Part shown: positions 1 through 9,485 of the stretch, piece after piece
Layout of the letters: each line of letters starts with the position of its first letter
Numbering within the stretch: position 1 is the stretch's first letter
Source of the DNA: Pseudoalteromonas tunicata
GTDB lineage: Bacteria > Pseudomonadota > Gammaproteobacteria > Enterobacterales > Alteromonadaceae
Length of the DNA: 64,000 nt
Direction of reading: 5' to 3'
NCBI RefSeq assembly: GCF_002310815.1
Contig: NZ_CP011032.1
Coordinates: forward strand, 2,706,001-2,770,000
The notes under the pieces: model-generated
What the model was told of the DNA's origin: nothing
Databases searched by the model: none
What the model saw: only the letters and a program-made list of their open reading frames with translations
Position numbers and translations under genes: made by a program

Positions 1-5
1 CTACA

Positions 6-31
6 CCGAGAGTGAACAATATTTAAGAGTT
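6..31 (+). repeat. Dispersed direct repeat, copy 1
   Basis: A 26-bp core beginning CCGAGAGTGAAC recurs at 6819-6844 (one mismatch) and at 6929-6954 (two mismatches). Between copies 1 and 2 the similarity continues for about 60 bp (1-60 against 6814-6874). The repeat lies outside any gene. Copies 1 and 2 bracket the two-component/ABC module at 271-6674. The left limit of copy 1 is unknown because it begins at the window edge. Confidence 0.75.
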
Positions 32-270
32 TGTGCAGGTGAATAATTAAGATGCAAAATTTCCCCTTGTAGTGCATTTCCCGAGACAAGAGCTGAAACA
101 ATTACAAAGCGAAAATTATACAACTCACTGCCATTAAAAATAGGAAACTTATCATCCTAAAATTCAAAAACCTAAAGAATTTATAATTTTAATTCAATGT
201 GTTATAAAATTTTTAATTCGAAATGCCACTCGGATCACTTCTATTCTAGCTAGCATTAAAACTCTTTGTT

Positions 271-957
271 TTATGAAAGCAGTCGCTGGAGATTTTTCTT
301 AAAGGTTTTACTGGCTTTGACTGTTCGACCGCACTCCAACGTCAATAAGTCTGTTTCTAAAGCGACTACCTTGACATTATTAACCACATAAGACTTATGT
401 ACTTGGGTAAATTGCCTATTAGGAAGCGCTTCAATTAATAACTTTAAGCTACTACTTACCAGTACCATATCATTGCCCTGCCAAAGTTTTACATAGTTAC
501 CATAAGCTTCTAATAAGGTGATATCAGTTAAACTAAACTTTCGTTTTTCTCGGTCGACCTTAAGAATAATATGCTGCGGTTCAGGTTTATTTAATAATTG
601 CTTTTGAGTACGTAACCTAACTTTATCTAATGCCAAAGAAAGGCGCTCACCACAGACTGGTTTTAATAGATAATCTGTTACATCTAACTCAAAACCTTGA
701 ATAGCATATTCTTGATAAGCACTGATGATGATAACTTGCGGGCGGTTCCGTAAGACCTTTAATAAATCTATCCCGTTAAGGTCTGGCATATTAATATCTA
801 GAAAAAGTAAATCGACCTCATTACTAGCAAGCCAGCTCAGTGCTTGGGTTGCATTATAACAACGGCCAACGATACGAATATCTGAATGTTGAGCTAGATG
901 ATATACAATTACTTCATGGGCAAGTGGTTCATCATCAATCATTAAGGCTTTTAGCAT
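271..957 (-). CDS. LytTR-family response regulator
   Basis: This is a 228-aa response regulator. The N-terminal receiver domain has the acidic pair D8/D9 (IDDEP), the phospho-acceptor Asp54 in FLDINMPDLNG and the conserved Lys in LLKPV. The C-terminal half (about 130-228) is a LytTR DNA-binding domain ending in the HKSYVVN and SKTFKKN motifs. The ATG at 957 was chosen because it starts exactly at the canonical receiver sequence MLKALMIDDEP and overlaps the stop codon of the upstream kinase by a few bases (ATGCTAA). A longer frame from 990 would add 11 residues unlike any receiver. It is translationally coupled to the kinase at 951-2435. The divergent ABC exporter is the obvious candidate target, which is an inference from position. 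No further gene follows before the window edge. Confidence 0.9.
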   Translation of the reverse strand: MLKALMIDDEPLAHEVIVYHLAQHSDIRIVGRCYNATQALSWLASNEVDLLFLDINMPDLNGIDLLKVLRNRPQVIIISAYQEYAIQGFELDVTDYLLKPVCGERLSLALDKVRLRTQKQLLNKPEPQHIILKVDREKRKFSLTDITLLEAYGNYVKLWQGNDMVLVSSSLKLLIEALPNRQFTQVHKSYVVNNVKVVALETDLLTLECGRTVKASKTFKKNLQRLLS

Positions 958-2435
958 GATGTAAGATCCAAAGTCATTTTTGCGCACCATAGCTCCCCGA
1001 TAGGACCACTACTTATAGTGTGTTTGCCAGGATATAAAAGTGTTAATCGACGACTTAAGTTTTCAAGGCCCAACCCACTTGCTTTATTGTGCTTATGAGT
1101 AAAGATAGGATTCTCACATATAACGGTTAATATGTTTTTATTTAATTGCATGTGAAAACGAATATGACTTTTTTCAATCGTTGGTTCAACGCCATATTTA
1201 AAGGCATTTTCTATTAACATTATGATTAATAACGGCGGTAGTGTGAATTGTTCGGCGTTTTCTGGCCATTTCAGGTCCAATGTACATTTATCGAGGCTTC
1301 TGATTTGCTCAAGAGCAATATAATCTTGTAGATAAGTAACTTCTTGCGCCAAGGTAACTTGCTCTTTTTGCCCTTCATAGACGGTATAGCGCAGTAAGTT
1401 TGAGAGTTTCACGACTAAACTAGGCGCGTCATCCGACTTAGTCAGTATCAACGCATAGAGATTATTTAGCGTATTAAACAAAAAATGCGGGTTAATTTGT
1501 TGTTGTAACAGTTTTAGCTCTGTATGAGTTTTCTGAAAAGAAATTTGTGTCACTACTGCGTTTTGCTGTTGGCGTTCAAAAACTAAAATTAACGGCGTAC
1601 TGATTGCTAATAACGAAAATATAAATTGGTAGTTTGCAGGCGCAAACACGTGATGAAATGATGAAGGAAACAAAATAATATCAGGCGTATTCAATGGTAG
1701 CCACAAGACCAAACTTGCAAAAATTGGGGTGACGATAATGATGCATATTAAAGCTGCAGCAACAAATGCAAGTATTCCTTGTTTTGCTAATACTTGCCTG
1801 ATAAGACCATAGCGGTTTATTGCGAAGACACTACCAAATAGGGATGCCACGATTAAAAACTGCCAGAAATACTCGAAAAACTGACCAAATTCAGTAACTA
1901 TATTACTTAAATCAATGATTACTTTCTGCGATTGGTTGTCCTTAGGGTCTTGAGTGCTATTAAACACCCCCGCCATCACTGTAGCCCAACCGACTAACAA
2001 CATAGCAATCACCATGTTGAGTGAGAACAGTTTTGATATCCATTGCATCACACGAGTTTTTTCACGCATTGTTGAAGCGTGATTAATAAAGCATGCGGTA
2101 CTTGCCAGCACAACAAATAACCAGCCTTGGGAACTCAACAAAGACCAGTGTTCAAAAGTCATGTTTTGTGCGCTTATTACCAATGACAATAACGGATAGC
2201 ATATAAAACCGAGAAACCAAATTATGATCGCATGGTTGCGTGGTCTATTGCCTGCAAAATGATGGGCTATAAAAAATGGCAAACTCTCTAAGATAAGTTG
2301 CAACATTATTTGCAAATATAAACTGCCACTATTTCCTTGTAGCGATAAAAAACGAATATGTGCCTCTAACAATACGGCACAAAGTAAAGGCAAATTTAGA
2401 TAGCGTAATGATCGTTTAATGGTTTTAGCTAGCAT
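951..2435 (-). CDS. LytS-type sensor histidine kinase (His_kinase family PF06580)
   Basis: This 494-aa membrane kinase has several hydrophobic segments through about residue 285, with a soluble loop near 150-180. They are followed by the dimerisation/phospho-acceptor motif QQQINPHFLFNTLNNL (phospho-His about 307) and a HATPase_c domain with the N-box LIENAFKYG and the G-box GLGLENL. This layout is typical of kinases that pair with LytTR regulators. Its stop overlaps the start of the regulator at 957, so the two form one transcript. It is divergent from the ABC ATPase at 2653, with about 217 bp between the starts to hold both promoters. The stimulus is unknown; with an exporter and peptidase-like domain next door, a peptide or membrane-active compound is a guess. 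Confidence 0.9.
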   Translation of the reverse strand: MLAKTIKRSLRYLNLPLLCAVLLEAHIRFLSLQGNSGSLYLQIMLQLILESLPFFIAHHFAGNRPRNHAIIIWFLGFICYPLLSLVISAQNMTFEHWSLLSSQGWLFVVLASTACFINHASTMREKTRVMQWISKLFSLNMVIAMLLVGWATVMAGVFNSTQDPKDNQSQKVIIDLSNIVTEFGQFFEYFWQFLIVASLFGSVFAINRYGLIRQVLAKQGILAFVAAALICIIIVTPIFASLVLWLPLNTPDIILFPSSFHHVFAPANYQFIFSLLAISTPLILVFERQQQNAVVTQISFQKTHTELKLLQQQINPHFLFNTLNNLYALILTKSDDAPSLVVKLSNLLRYTVYEGQKEQVTLAQEVTYLQDYIALEQIRSLDKCTLDLKWPENAEQFTLPPLLIIMLIENAFKYGVEPTIEKSHIRFHMQLNKNILTVICENPIFTHKHNKASGLGLENLSRRLTLLYPGKHTISSGPIGELWCAKMTLDLTSC

Positions 2436-2652
2436 CTTAAAATAGCGTGTCTTATTTTAGTTCTACCAATTTTCTGCAAAATAGCATCTTTATTTACTCT
2501 GTCACAAACTTAATGACAAAACGACCGATTCAACTGATGAAGATACTTTTTAATCTCTCATCATTGCGTTTATTCACTTCATCCTTGTCAGATAGCTTAC
2601 CTGTGCACCAACTCGTAATCTAGCGTTATCAAAAATCCAATAGATAAACTCT

Positions 2653-3513
2653 ATGCTTAGCGTGAAAAATATTAATAAAAAATATGCAGATGGCACCCAT
2701 GCACTGAAAGATGTATCACTAAACTTGCCTATCGGTATGATTGGCTTATTAGGGCCTAATGGTGCTGGAAAATCGTCATTAATGCGCACTCTTGCTTGTT
2801 TGCAAACGCCTGATGATGGACAAATAATATTTGACGGCATTGATTTAAGGCAAAACCCTAATGAGCTGCGAAAAATATTAGGTTATTTACCTCAATACTT
2901 TGGTGTGTATCCACATATGAGCTGCCAGGCTCTTCTAGAGCACATGGCGATATTAAAAGGCATTGATAAAACAACAAGAGCGCATCAAATCGTCTCATTA
3001 TTAGCTCTCACCAATCTGAACGATGTCGCACATAAAAAAGTAGCCACTTTTTCTGGAGGCATGCGTCAGCGTTTTGGTATTGCACAAGCTTTGCTCGGCG
3101 ACCCTAAATTTATCATTATGGATGAACCCACCTCAGGATTAGACCCTGTTGAACGTGAACGCCTTCACAGTTTATTGGTCACCATTAGCAAAGAGAAATT
3201 GGTGATTCTATCAACTCATATCGTCGAAGACATTGAAAACCTTTGCCATCATGTTGCATTACTAATTAAGGGAGAAGTCATCGATAGTGCTGATGTAAAA
3301 ACCTTAATTACACCACTTGAAGGCTGTATTTGGCAAACCCACATTGAGCCAGATGCTAATAGTGGTATTCAAGTTCTTAGTAAAAGCTACCGTTTCGGCG
3401 AACCTTGTTTGCGTCTTTACAGCAAAACTAAACCCACTGCTAATGCAACGTTGGTTAAAGCAAACCTACAAGACCGATATTTTTTTGAGTTACTAGCAAA
3501 GGAAACACACTAA
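2653..3513 (+). CDS. ABC transporter ATP-binding protein
   Basis: This 286-aa ATPase has a Walker A motif GPNGAGKSS (about 33-41), a Q-loop in YLPQYFG, the signature FSGGMRQR (about 133-140), Walker B FIIMDEP (about 152-158), the D-loop SGLD and the switch His in LSTHIVEDI. The class is that of ABC-2 exporter ATPases (multidrug or antimicrobial peptide type). The C-terminal 70 residues after the nucleotide-binding core are less conserved. The stop overlaps the ATG of the permease (TAATG), so the two are co-translated. No convincing Shine-Dalgarno precedes the ATG at 2653, but the alignment of the first strand (LSVKNINKKYADGTHAL) supports this start. Confidence 0.93.
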   Translation: MLSVKNINKKYADGTHALKDVSLNLPIGMIGLLGPNGAGKSSLMRTLACLQTPDDGQIIFDGIDLRQNPNELRKILGYLPQYFGVYPHMSCQALLEHMAILKGIDKTTRAHQIVSLLALTNLNDVAHKKVATFSGGMRQRFGIAQALLGDPKFIIMDEPTSGLDPVERERLHSLLVTISKEKLVILSTHIVEDIENLCHHVALLIKGEVIDSADVKTLITPLEGCIWQTHIEPDANSGIQVLSKSYRFGEPCLRLYSKTKPTANATLVKANLQDRYFFELLAKETH

Positions 3514-6500
3514 TGTTGTTTATTAATGAATGGCGCTTTTGTGTTCGTCAGCCTCTGATCTTAATCTGTATGGTTTTAATGCCTATTTTAGCTTTGTTAC
3601 TAAGCGGGGGGATTCAGGAAGAAAGTTATAATCCCGCAAATCAATTACAGCTTTCTCATATCTTCTTATTAATGATGATATTACCTCTTGTGCTTGGGGC
3701 GTTATCGCCCATTGTTTTTCTGCGCGATACAAACTCGAACATGAGTGAGCTAATTAATTGTACCTCCATAACTTACACCAAACGCTGGTTATTACGTTAT
3801 GGCATTATGGTCACTCTGTTCTTTATGCTTTTTATTTTATGCTTTTTTATGGCACTGGTAGGATTTTCGCTAGAGTTTGGTTTTTCGGCGGACTTTTTTA
3901 CCCTCACAATACTCAATCTACTCTTATTAGTCTTGCCCAGCATATTGTTTACAACTGCTTTTTCTATGTGGCTTTCAATTTACTGGCAAAGTACGATGAT
4001 TATATATGTTTGGATAGCCGCATCAGGTATCATTTATTTACTACTTGGCAGTATGGCGGGATCACCTGTTCTAGCTGGTAGTATTGTTATCAATGACTCT
4101 TTTTATAATACTATGTTATGGCTCGATCCATATGGCATAACTGCATTGCTAGAAAGCATCAATTTAGCCAAAGGTTATACCAGTATTGAACTACTCACAA
4201 ATCGCCTCGCTTATTTACTGCTCACTGTAGCACTTGTTTATATTGCACTGACTAAAAAACCTAAAGAGAAAGTCCACAAAGAGATTGTTGATAACCTTAA
4301 TGTCGCTAAATTATCACAACAGGCCAACACTAAAAACAAACTAGCGACCCACTTACCTAACTCCCCTTTTATTCAATTAATCAAAGTATCCGTTTTCACC
4401 TTATTACACAGTCGGATTACCCAAATCATACTCCTCATTTGGCCTATGATAATTTTTAATGAGGTGATATCCGGTATCAGTTATGCCGAAGCTATGTCTG
4501 TAATTTCGCCTAATAGCATTGATGCACTTAACCTCGTCGCTTTTGATTTATTTTCAGTACTTGGCACTTTTGCGATTGCCTTATGGAGCTGGCTGATTTG
4601 CTCACGCGATAAAAGCTATAATATTGCTGAGTTGATTGCTGCGGCTCCAATATCTAATCGCCAACTGATTGGCACTCATATTATTGCCCTTGGTTTAATG
4701 ATCGTATTACTACTATTGCTCACTTTTGCGAGCAGTAGCCTCGCTCAATTGCTGGCAGGGAGTGAATGGTTATTTCATCATTATCTAGTGCAGTTAGGCC
4801 TAAGTGGATTACCTTTATTTTTACTCGGTACGTTATTTGTTTGCTTACACCACCTTTGTCGTTCAAGTATGACTTCTGGTGGTATTGTCGCCTTGATTAT
4901 TTTAATCAAATTCACACCAATTATGACCTCTCTAGGCATGACTCATACACTTTGGAATATTGCAGGGACACCGTTGCAAGCGCCTGATAATTTCTGGGGA
5001 TATAGTGCCAGCATTTCAGTTTACTTACCTTATATGGCGCTCTGGATAGCGGCTTCTTTGAGTCTAGTTTTACTTGCCATCAGCCGCACACACCGTGGTA
5101 CAGGTCTAGGTAAACTGTCAATCATGAACTTACCAAAAAGCGTGATGATGTCTTTTTCAGTCACTTTTCTCGCGGGACTAAGCTTGCATTTTGCACTCGT
5201 TGATGAGAAACCTTTGACCAATTCAGACAAACGCGAGGCGTGGAAAGCGCAATATGAAACTCGCTTTGCTCACTGGCAGCACAAAGCGCAACCTGTGGTT
5301 GTTCACATTGATTCCGAAGTTGATATTTACCCAACGCAAGAGTTTGCAAACTTTAAACTGATTTACACGCTAGAAAATCGTACGGACACACCTATTAAAC
5401 AAGTATTAATCGGACGATACGGCAATTATGCATTTGGCAATATCAACCTTACCGGAGCGACATTAATTGAATTTGATGATGATCTTAATCAAGGCATTTA
5501 TCAATTCGCGCAACAGCTAATGCCAGGCGAACAACGTGTGATGCGAGCCAATTTTAGCTTTAAGCAATCACACTATTGGCCACACCGTTCACACCAAGTA
5601 GTCAAACCTAAATTTACCTATTTTCGCGCAGATCCGTTACTACCAACTGTTGGTTATCAAGCTGTTTACCAACTGCACAATGCTCAACTACGTGCAAGAT
5701 ATAAACTAGAGAAAATTGAAAACATAGCCCCTTTGGAACGATTAAAAGAAAAGGAAATAGAAACTGATACTTATAAATGGACGTCTTTAAGTACCGTGAT
5801 TTCAACTGAAGCGGGTCATCATGCTATCAGTCAAGGGGAATTAGTCAGCACTTGGGTTACTGGCAATCGCGCTTTCTACAAATTCCAAACAAAGCAACCT
5901 GTTCGCGCAATTGCGACTTGGTTGTCAGTGCCTTATGCACCGCTTTATCAAAAAATAAACGGAACTACCCTCAATGTATTTTCCCCTCAGACAAATGAAG
6001 CAAAACAAATAAACCTCAAAGCAATGGCTGATACCTTAACTTGGTTTGCAGAAAACAGAATGCCCTACACTGGTGCTCAACTTAACCTGATTTCTACTCC
6101 TGATATCGGCGCTGATATCGACTCTGGCGGATATGCTTTACCACAAATCATTCTGATAGAAAATACGGTTGGTTTTCGTGCTATGCCTTCAAAAGACGCA
6201 GGTTTTGACCCGCGTTATCGTAGGGCCGTTCATGAAACTGCTCATCAATGGTTTGAATATGGTATTAATAATGGCGTTAATGAAGAGCCTTCATTTCTTA
6301 ACAAATCACTAGCGAAATATATTGAGATAATCCTCATTGAAAAGCACTATGGCGAAAAAGCTATGTTATCGCTAATCGAGCTTGAGCAAAAACGCTATGA
6401 ACTTAGCCAACGTAATAATATTCAAGTACCAGTCGCACTTATCGATGCGAATCAAAAACATGATATTCATTCACGAGCGACGCTAGCATTTGCCAAATTA

Positions 6501-6674
6501 CGTAAAACAATCGGCGATAAGCCTATAATTGCGACACTTAAGACTCTTTGGAGGCAACATGCTTATCCAAACACACCCGCCACTTCAATGGATTTTGTTC
6601 GGGCATTAAAGCGCCATGTTACCTCTACTGATCACCAACTGATTGATGAGTTGTTTTTAAACAAGACAAAATAA
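3513..6674 (+). CDS. ABC-2 permease fused to a C-terminal M1-peptidase-like domain
   Basis: This 1053-aa protein has two blocks of hydrophobic segments (about 1-250 and 290-560), consistent with two fused ABC-2 type permease halves. They are followed by a roughly 490-residue soluble region. That region holds an M1 (gluzincin) zinc motif HETAH at residues 907-911, followed by QWFEYG. In active M1 enzymes the third zinc ligand is the Glu in a WLNEGFATY-like segment. Here the matching segment is FLNKSLAKY, so Lys931 replaces that Glu. ABC permease/M1 fusions are a known architecture in Alteromonadales and relatives. With the ATPase at 2653 it forms a complete exporter. The peptidase domain may be non-catalytic, or may use another acidic residue such as Glu924 or Glu925. 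Confidence 0.88.
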   Translation: MLFINEWRFCVRQPLILICMVLMPILALLLSGGIQEESYNPANQLQLSHIFLLMMILPLVLGALSPIVFLRDTNSNMSELINCTSITYTKRWLLRYGIMVTLFFMLFILCFFMALVGFSLEFGFSADFFTLTILNLLLLVLPSILFTTAFSMWLSIYWQSTMIIYVWIAASGIIYLLLGSMAGSPVLAGSIVINDSFYNTMLWLDPYGITALLESINLAKGYTSIELLTNRLAYLLLTVALVYIALTKKPKEKVHKEIVDNLNVAKLSQQANTKNKLATHLPNSPFIQLIKVSVFTLLHSRITQIILLIWPMIIFNEVISGISYAEAMSVISPNSIDALNLVAFDLFSVLGTFAIALWSWLICSRDKSYNIAELIAAAPISNRQLIGTHIIALGLMIVLLLLLTFASSSLAQLLAGSEWLFHHYLVQLGLSGLPLFLLGTLFVCLHHLCRSSMTSGGIVALIILIKFTPIMTSLGMTHTLWNIAGTPLQAPDNFWGYSASISVYLPYMALWIAASLSLVLLAISRTHRGTGLGKLSIMNLPKSVMMSFSVTFLAGLSLHFALVDEKPLTNSDKREAWKAQYETRFAHWQHKAQPVVVHIDSEVDIYPTQEFANFKLIYTLENRTDTPIKQVLIGRYGNYAFGNINLTGATLIEFDDDLNQGIYQFAQQLMPGEQRVMRANFSFKQSHYWPHRSHQVVKPKFTYFRADPLLPTVGYQAVYQLHNAQLRARYKLEKIENIAPLERLKEKEIETDTYKWTSLSTVISTEAGHHAISQGELVSTWVTGNRAFYKFQTKQPVRAIATWLSVPYAPLYQKINGTTLNVFSPQTNEAKQINLKAMADTLTWFAENRMPYTGAQLNLISTPDIGADIDSGGYALPQIILIENTVGFRAMPSKDAGFDPRYRRAVHETAHQWFEYGINNGVNEEPSFLNKSLAKYIEIILIEKHYGEKAMLSLIELEQKRYELSQRNNIQVPVALIDANQKHDIHSRATLAFAKLRKTIGDKPIIATLKTLWRQHAYPNTPATSMDFVRALKRHVTSTDHQLIDELFLNKTK

Positions 6675-6818
6675 TCATATAAAGCACCTCGAGTTTTTCG
6701 ATACAGTTGAATCGAGCAACACATAAACTGCACTTCGAGGAGCTTGGTATTGTTGTATATATCAATCGGATATTTAATTAATTTCTCACTACCGAATGCT
6801 CAGAGGCACTCTGCTAAA

Positions 6819-6844
6819 CCGAGAGTGAACAATATTTATGAGTT
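6819..6844 (+). repeat. Dispersed direct repeat, copy 2
   Basis: The 26-bp core matches copy 1 at 6-31 with one difference. The flanking match extends rightward to about 6874, giving about 60 bp with a few mismatches. The repeat sits about 145 bp after the ABC permease stop. Confidence 0.75.
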
Positions 6845-6928
6845 TGTGCTGGTGGGATAAGTAAAATGCAAAATCGCTGTGGTTATGATCTTTAAAAGCT
6901 ATTTTCACCACAGAGACGCTGCGCTACT

Positions 6929-6954
6929 CCGAGAGTAAACAAGATTTAAGAGTT
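6929..6954 (+). repeat. Dispersed direct repeat, copy 3
   Basis: The 26-bp core matches copy 1 with two differences. Unlike copies 1 and 2, its similarity stops soon after the core, but the sequence before it (CAGAGACGCTGCGCTACT) resembles that before copy 2. Confidence 0.65.
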
Positions 6955-7496
6955 AAAAGTGAAGCGTAAGGAAGTATAAAGTTACCAAATAAAAGCTTTA
7001 TAAAGCCAATCTCATAAAAATACTGCCTAGTTTAGCTAGCTACATGTGCCATGAAGAACACTGAAATATGAACTAGCTCAGTGTCACCTCTTAGTAAATT
7101 ACAGTCGGTTATTCGGGCTAATTTTAGGCAAATGTGAGTTAGGGCTTTGCTCTATTATTTGAATTTAAGATTTTTTGGACTAACAAAACGCCTCAGAGTC
7201 GTTTGGCATCTCAACGAACATAGATCGCGAGAATTTCGCCTTGTTATAGATCGCTATGCTGATTACTGTTTTGTTTAGCCTTGCTCTTAGTTTTTAACCA
7301 TAGGAACTATCGCTAAAGTTAGTAATAAGGCAAGAAAAACTCACCAACGTATAAACAAATATCCACCTAAATAAGATGCCTGAAATAGACATACCACAAG
7401 CCGAGCAAAGCCATTGAGTTATATTTTTCAAATTATTTGGAGTCCTTCATAATGCTTTTAGCAGCAAAGCTGTTAGGCAGCCGCAGTCTAAACTTA

Positions 7497-8351
7497 TTAG
7501 TTGTCTTTGCTTTGTTTAGGGAGAGCTTTTTGAAGACCATAGGTTAATAACACTGCAAAAGCACTGTGATGGGATAACCCTGCGAGTACTTTGGATTGGA
7601 TACTTAACCCTTGGTAATTTCGTGACTTTAACTGATCCTCAACTGCTAGCATTTCCTTAACCATGTTGCCTTCTTCACACCCAATGTACATATACACCTG
7701 TGCTTTCATGGCCTTATTACTTTTTGCATAATTACTTTCCAGCTGAAACATCGCTTTATTGTCATACCAGAACGATGGGCTACCTAAAATGTAGTGATTA
7801 AACAGTTCAGGATGAGTGATCAAAATGTTGGCGCCAAGCAGCCCGCCATATGAATGACCAACAAATATTTTTTATCTTGTCTGATTCGGTATGTATGGTT
7901 AATCAAAGGTAAAACTTCATCTGAAATGAAACTAATGTACTGGCTAGCTTTACCTGAATACTTTTGAGCTTCTAGCGAATCTCCCCTTCCTTCATTTGGG
8001 GCATATGTTGGTGTGTGTAGTCCCGAGTACGACTAATCAAAGGGTCATGTCCTTTGCCCCGACGATAATGACATCCTCAATATCTCTGCCTGCCATTAGA
8101 TGTACAATGCCACTTGCCGCAGCAACGGAATAACCCCTGTCATTCAATAATACCAGAGGGTACTTTTTATTGCTTTGTGTATAATTTTTGGGCAAGCGTA
8201 TATAGGGCTCATATTCTAATCCACTTTTTTCAGATTTTATTTGCAAGGTATGCGTATTTCAAATTTTAAATTCTGTGCTCTCCTTCGCACTTAACTGTAG
8301 AGAGCAAAAAACAACAGCAGTAAGCGCCAGCTTAATAAACTTACTAAACAT
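7497..8351 (-). pseudogene. Decayed alpha/beta hydrolase (esterase D-like), paralogue of the 12234 gene
   Basis: Read on the minus strand from the ATG at 8351, the frame encodes a signal peptide (MFSKFIKLALTAVVF...). It then meets an in-frame TGA near 8259, where the intact paralogue at 12234-13094 continues. After that the frame matches the paralogue (KYPLVLLND...) but shifts near 8040, again near 8010 and again near 7870. The nucleophile motif GHSYGG is still visible across the last shift, and the final 108 codons (7823-7497) are open and align with the paralogue to its C terminus. At least one nonsense mutation and three frameshifts mean no functional product. It was probably a secreted serine hydrolase of the enterobactin-esterase/esterase D superfamily. 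Confidence 0.85.
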
Positions 8352-8378
8352 TACTTCTTTTCCTTAAATGTGTGAAAA

Positions 8379-9401
8379 CTAAATGTTGAGCCTCTTTGTA
8401 TTCGAGAAGCTTCTAATTCTATTTGCAATAGGCCTTTCAAAGAAAACGTAAGATATATGCGCAAAAAACACACTCAAGCTCAGTGATAATAACAGCTTAA
8501 GTTCAGTATCTAAATTAAACTTATTAACCATTCCAATAATAGGCAAATGCAATAAATAGAATGAGTAAGACACTTTACCTAAAAAATCACCAATCTTATT
8601 TGCTAAAAAAATATTGTTGTTCGGTACTAAAAAAACAACACAAAAGAATACTGTGCTCATAACAAATAGGACTTCATAACTAAGCCACATTCTTTTCTTG
8701 TCACCCTCGTTAACAGGTGAAAAATCAGGATACAACAGAGGTATTAAACACAAAGCTAATATAAACCAGTTGCTCTTCATATAACTCGGCACTTTAAGTG
8801 ATTTGTAATGCAAGCCAAATATAACGCCAATAAAAAAATACGGAAACGTTCTTAAAGTACTGAATAAGTTGTAAGGAATACTTTCAATTTCACCAAATAA
8901 TCTTGGGAAATCAGCTAAATACCAAAACATCATAAAGGCTACGATTAGTAAATATATATACCCTTTTCTATCGCCTGCTAAAAACCAGAAAGCGATAAAT
9001 ATAATATAGAATTGTATTTCTGGTGGAATTGTCCAAAGCACGCTTTTACCATGTATAAACAAAAGGTGCCCTATTAACGAATTAAGGTCAGTCATGTTGT
9101 ATAAAATGTCATAATTATTTTGAGTTAATAAGTAAGAGCTAAAAACAATTACAAGGTATAGGGGTAAAATTCGGCCAGCTCTAGCTAATAGGTATCGTTC
9201 AATGTTTGCTCTGCTAAACTTGGTGTCTAAATAGAGAAGTGACATTAGAAAGCCACTAAGAAGGAAAAATAACATTACGCCATAGGCTCCAGAGCCGCCT
9301 CCTAGAGAGCCATTTAACCAATGAGTAATATCTGAAAAGTGGGTAAAAAATACGATTAGGGCAGCTAAAGCTCTTAGAGAGTTTAATTTTCTAATTTCCA
9401 T
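8379..9401 (-). CDS. Acyltransferase family 3 membrane protein (OafA/YrhL-like)
   Basis: This 340-aa protein has about ten hydrophobic helices and no large soluble domain. The N terminus reads LNSLRALAALIVFFTHF, the Acyl_transf_3 signature with the conserved Arg and the catalytic-type His in THF. A second family motif, FFLLSGFLMS, lies near residue 50. Members acylate cell-surface sugars, peptidoglycan, lipids or antibiotics; the substrate cannot be read here. It lies between a decayed hydrolase and a small secreted hydrolase on the same strand, with an 80-bp gap, so linkage in one transcript is possible but not shown. Its low GC resembles the rest of this variable region. Confidence 0.88.
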   Translation of the reverse strand: MEIRKLNSLRALAALIVFFTHFSDITHWLNGSLGGGSGAYGVMLFFLLSGFLMSLLYLDTKFSRANIERYLLARAGRILPLYLVIVFSSYLLTQNNYDILYNMTDLNSLIGHLLFIHGKSVLWTIPPEIQFYIIFIAFWFLAGDRKGYIYLLIVAFMMFWYLADFPRLFGEIESIPYNLFSTLRTFPYFFIGVIFGLHYKSLKVPSYMKSNWFILALCLIPLLYPDFSPVNEGDKKRMWLSYEVLFVMSTVFFCVVFLVPNNNIFLANKIGDFLGKVSYSFYLLHLPIIGMVNKFNLDTELKLLLSLSLSVFFAHISYVFFERPIANRIRSFSNTKRLNI

Positions 9402-9485
9402 GAAGTTGATTTAATCCTTAGCTTATTACTTTTTAAGTTGCTCAAATTGAACTATCTGCTGTATGAGCATAGAGCTTATACAATA

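Larger units (their letters stand above)
6675..7496. other. Long non-coding stretch with repeats
   Basis: There is no credible open frame in these 822 bp. The first 60 bp after the permease stop contain CTCGAG-centred inverted segments that may fold at the transcript end, but no clear U-tract follows. Copies 2 and 3 of the dispersed repeat lie at 6819-6844 and 6929-6954, each preceded by similar GC-richer sequence (CAGAG...CTGC). The rest (about 6960-7490) resembles decayed sequence, but I recognise no gene or insertion sequence in it. Confidence 0.6.

Noticed and set aside
2574..2840. An 88-codon minus-strand frame overlapping the ABC ATPase start
   Set aside because: It is antisense to the Walker A region and has no recognisable features.
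6749..6775. TGTTG-starting sequence as another possible transposon end
   Set aside because: The TnsB-like CATAA..TTGAT pattern does not follow, so the TGTTG match alone is chance.
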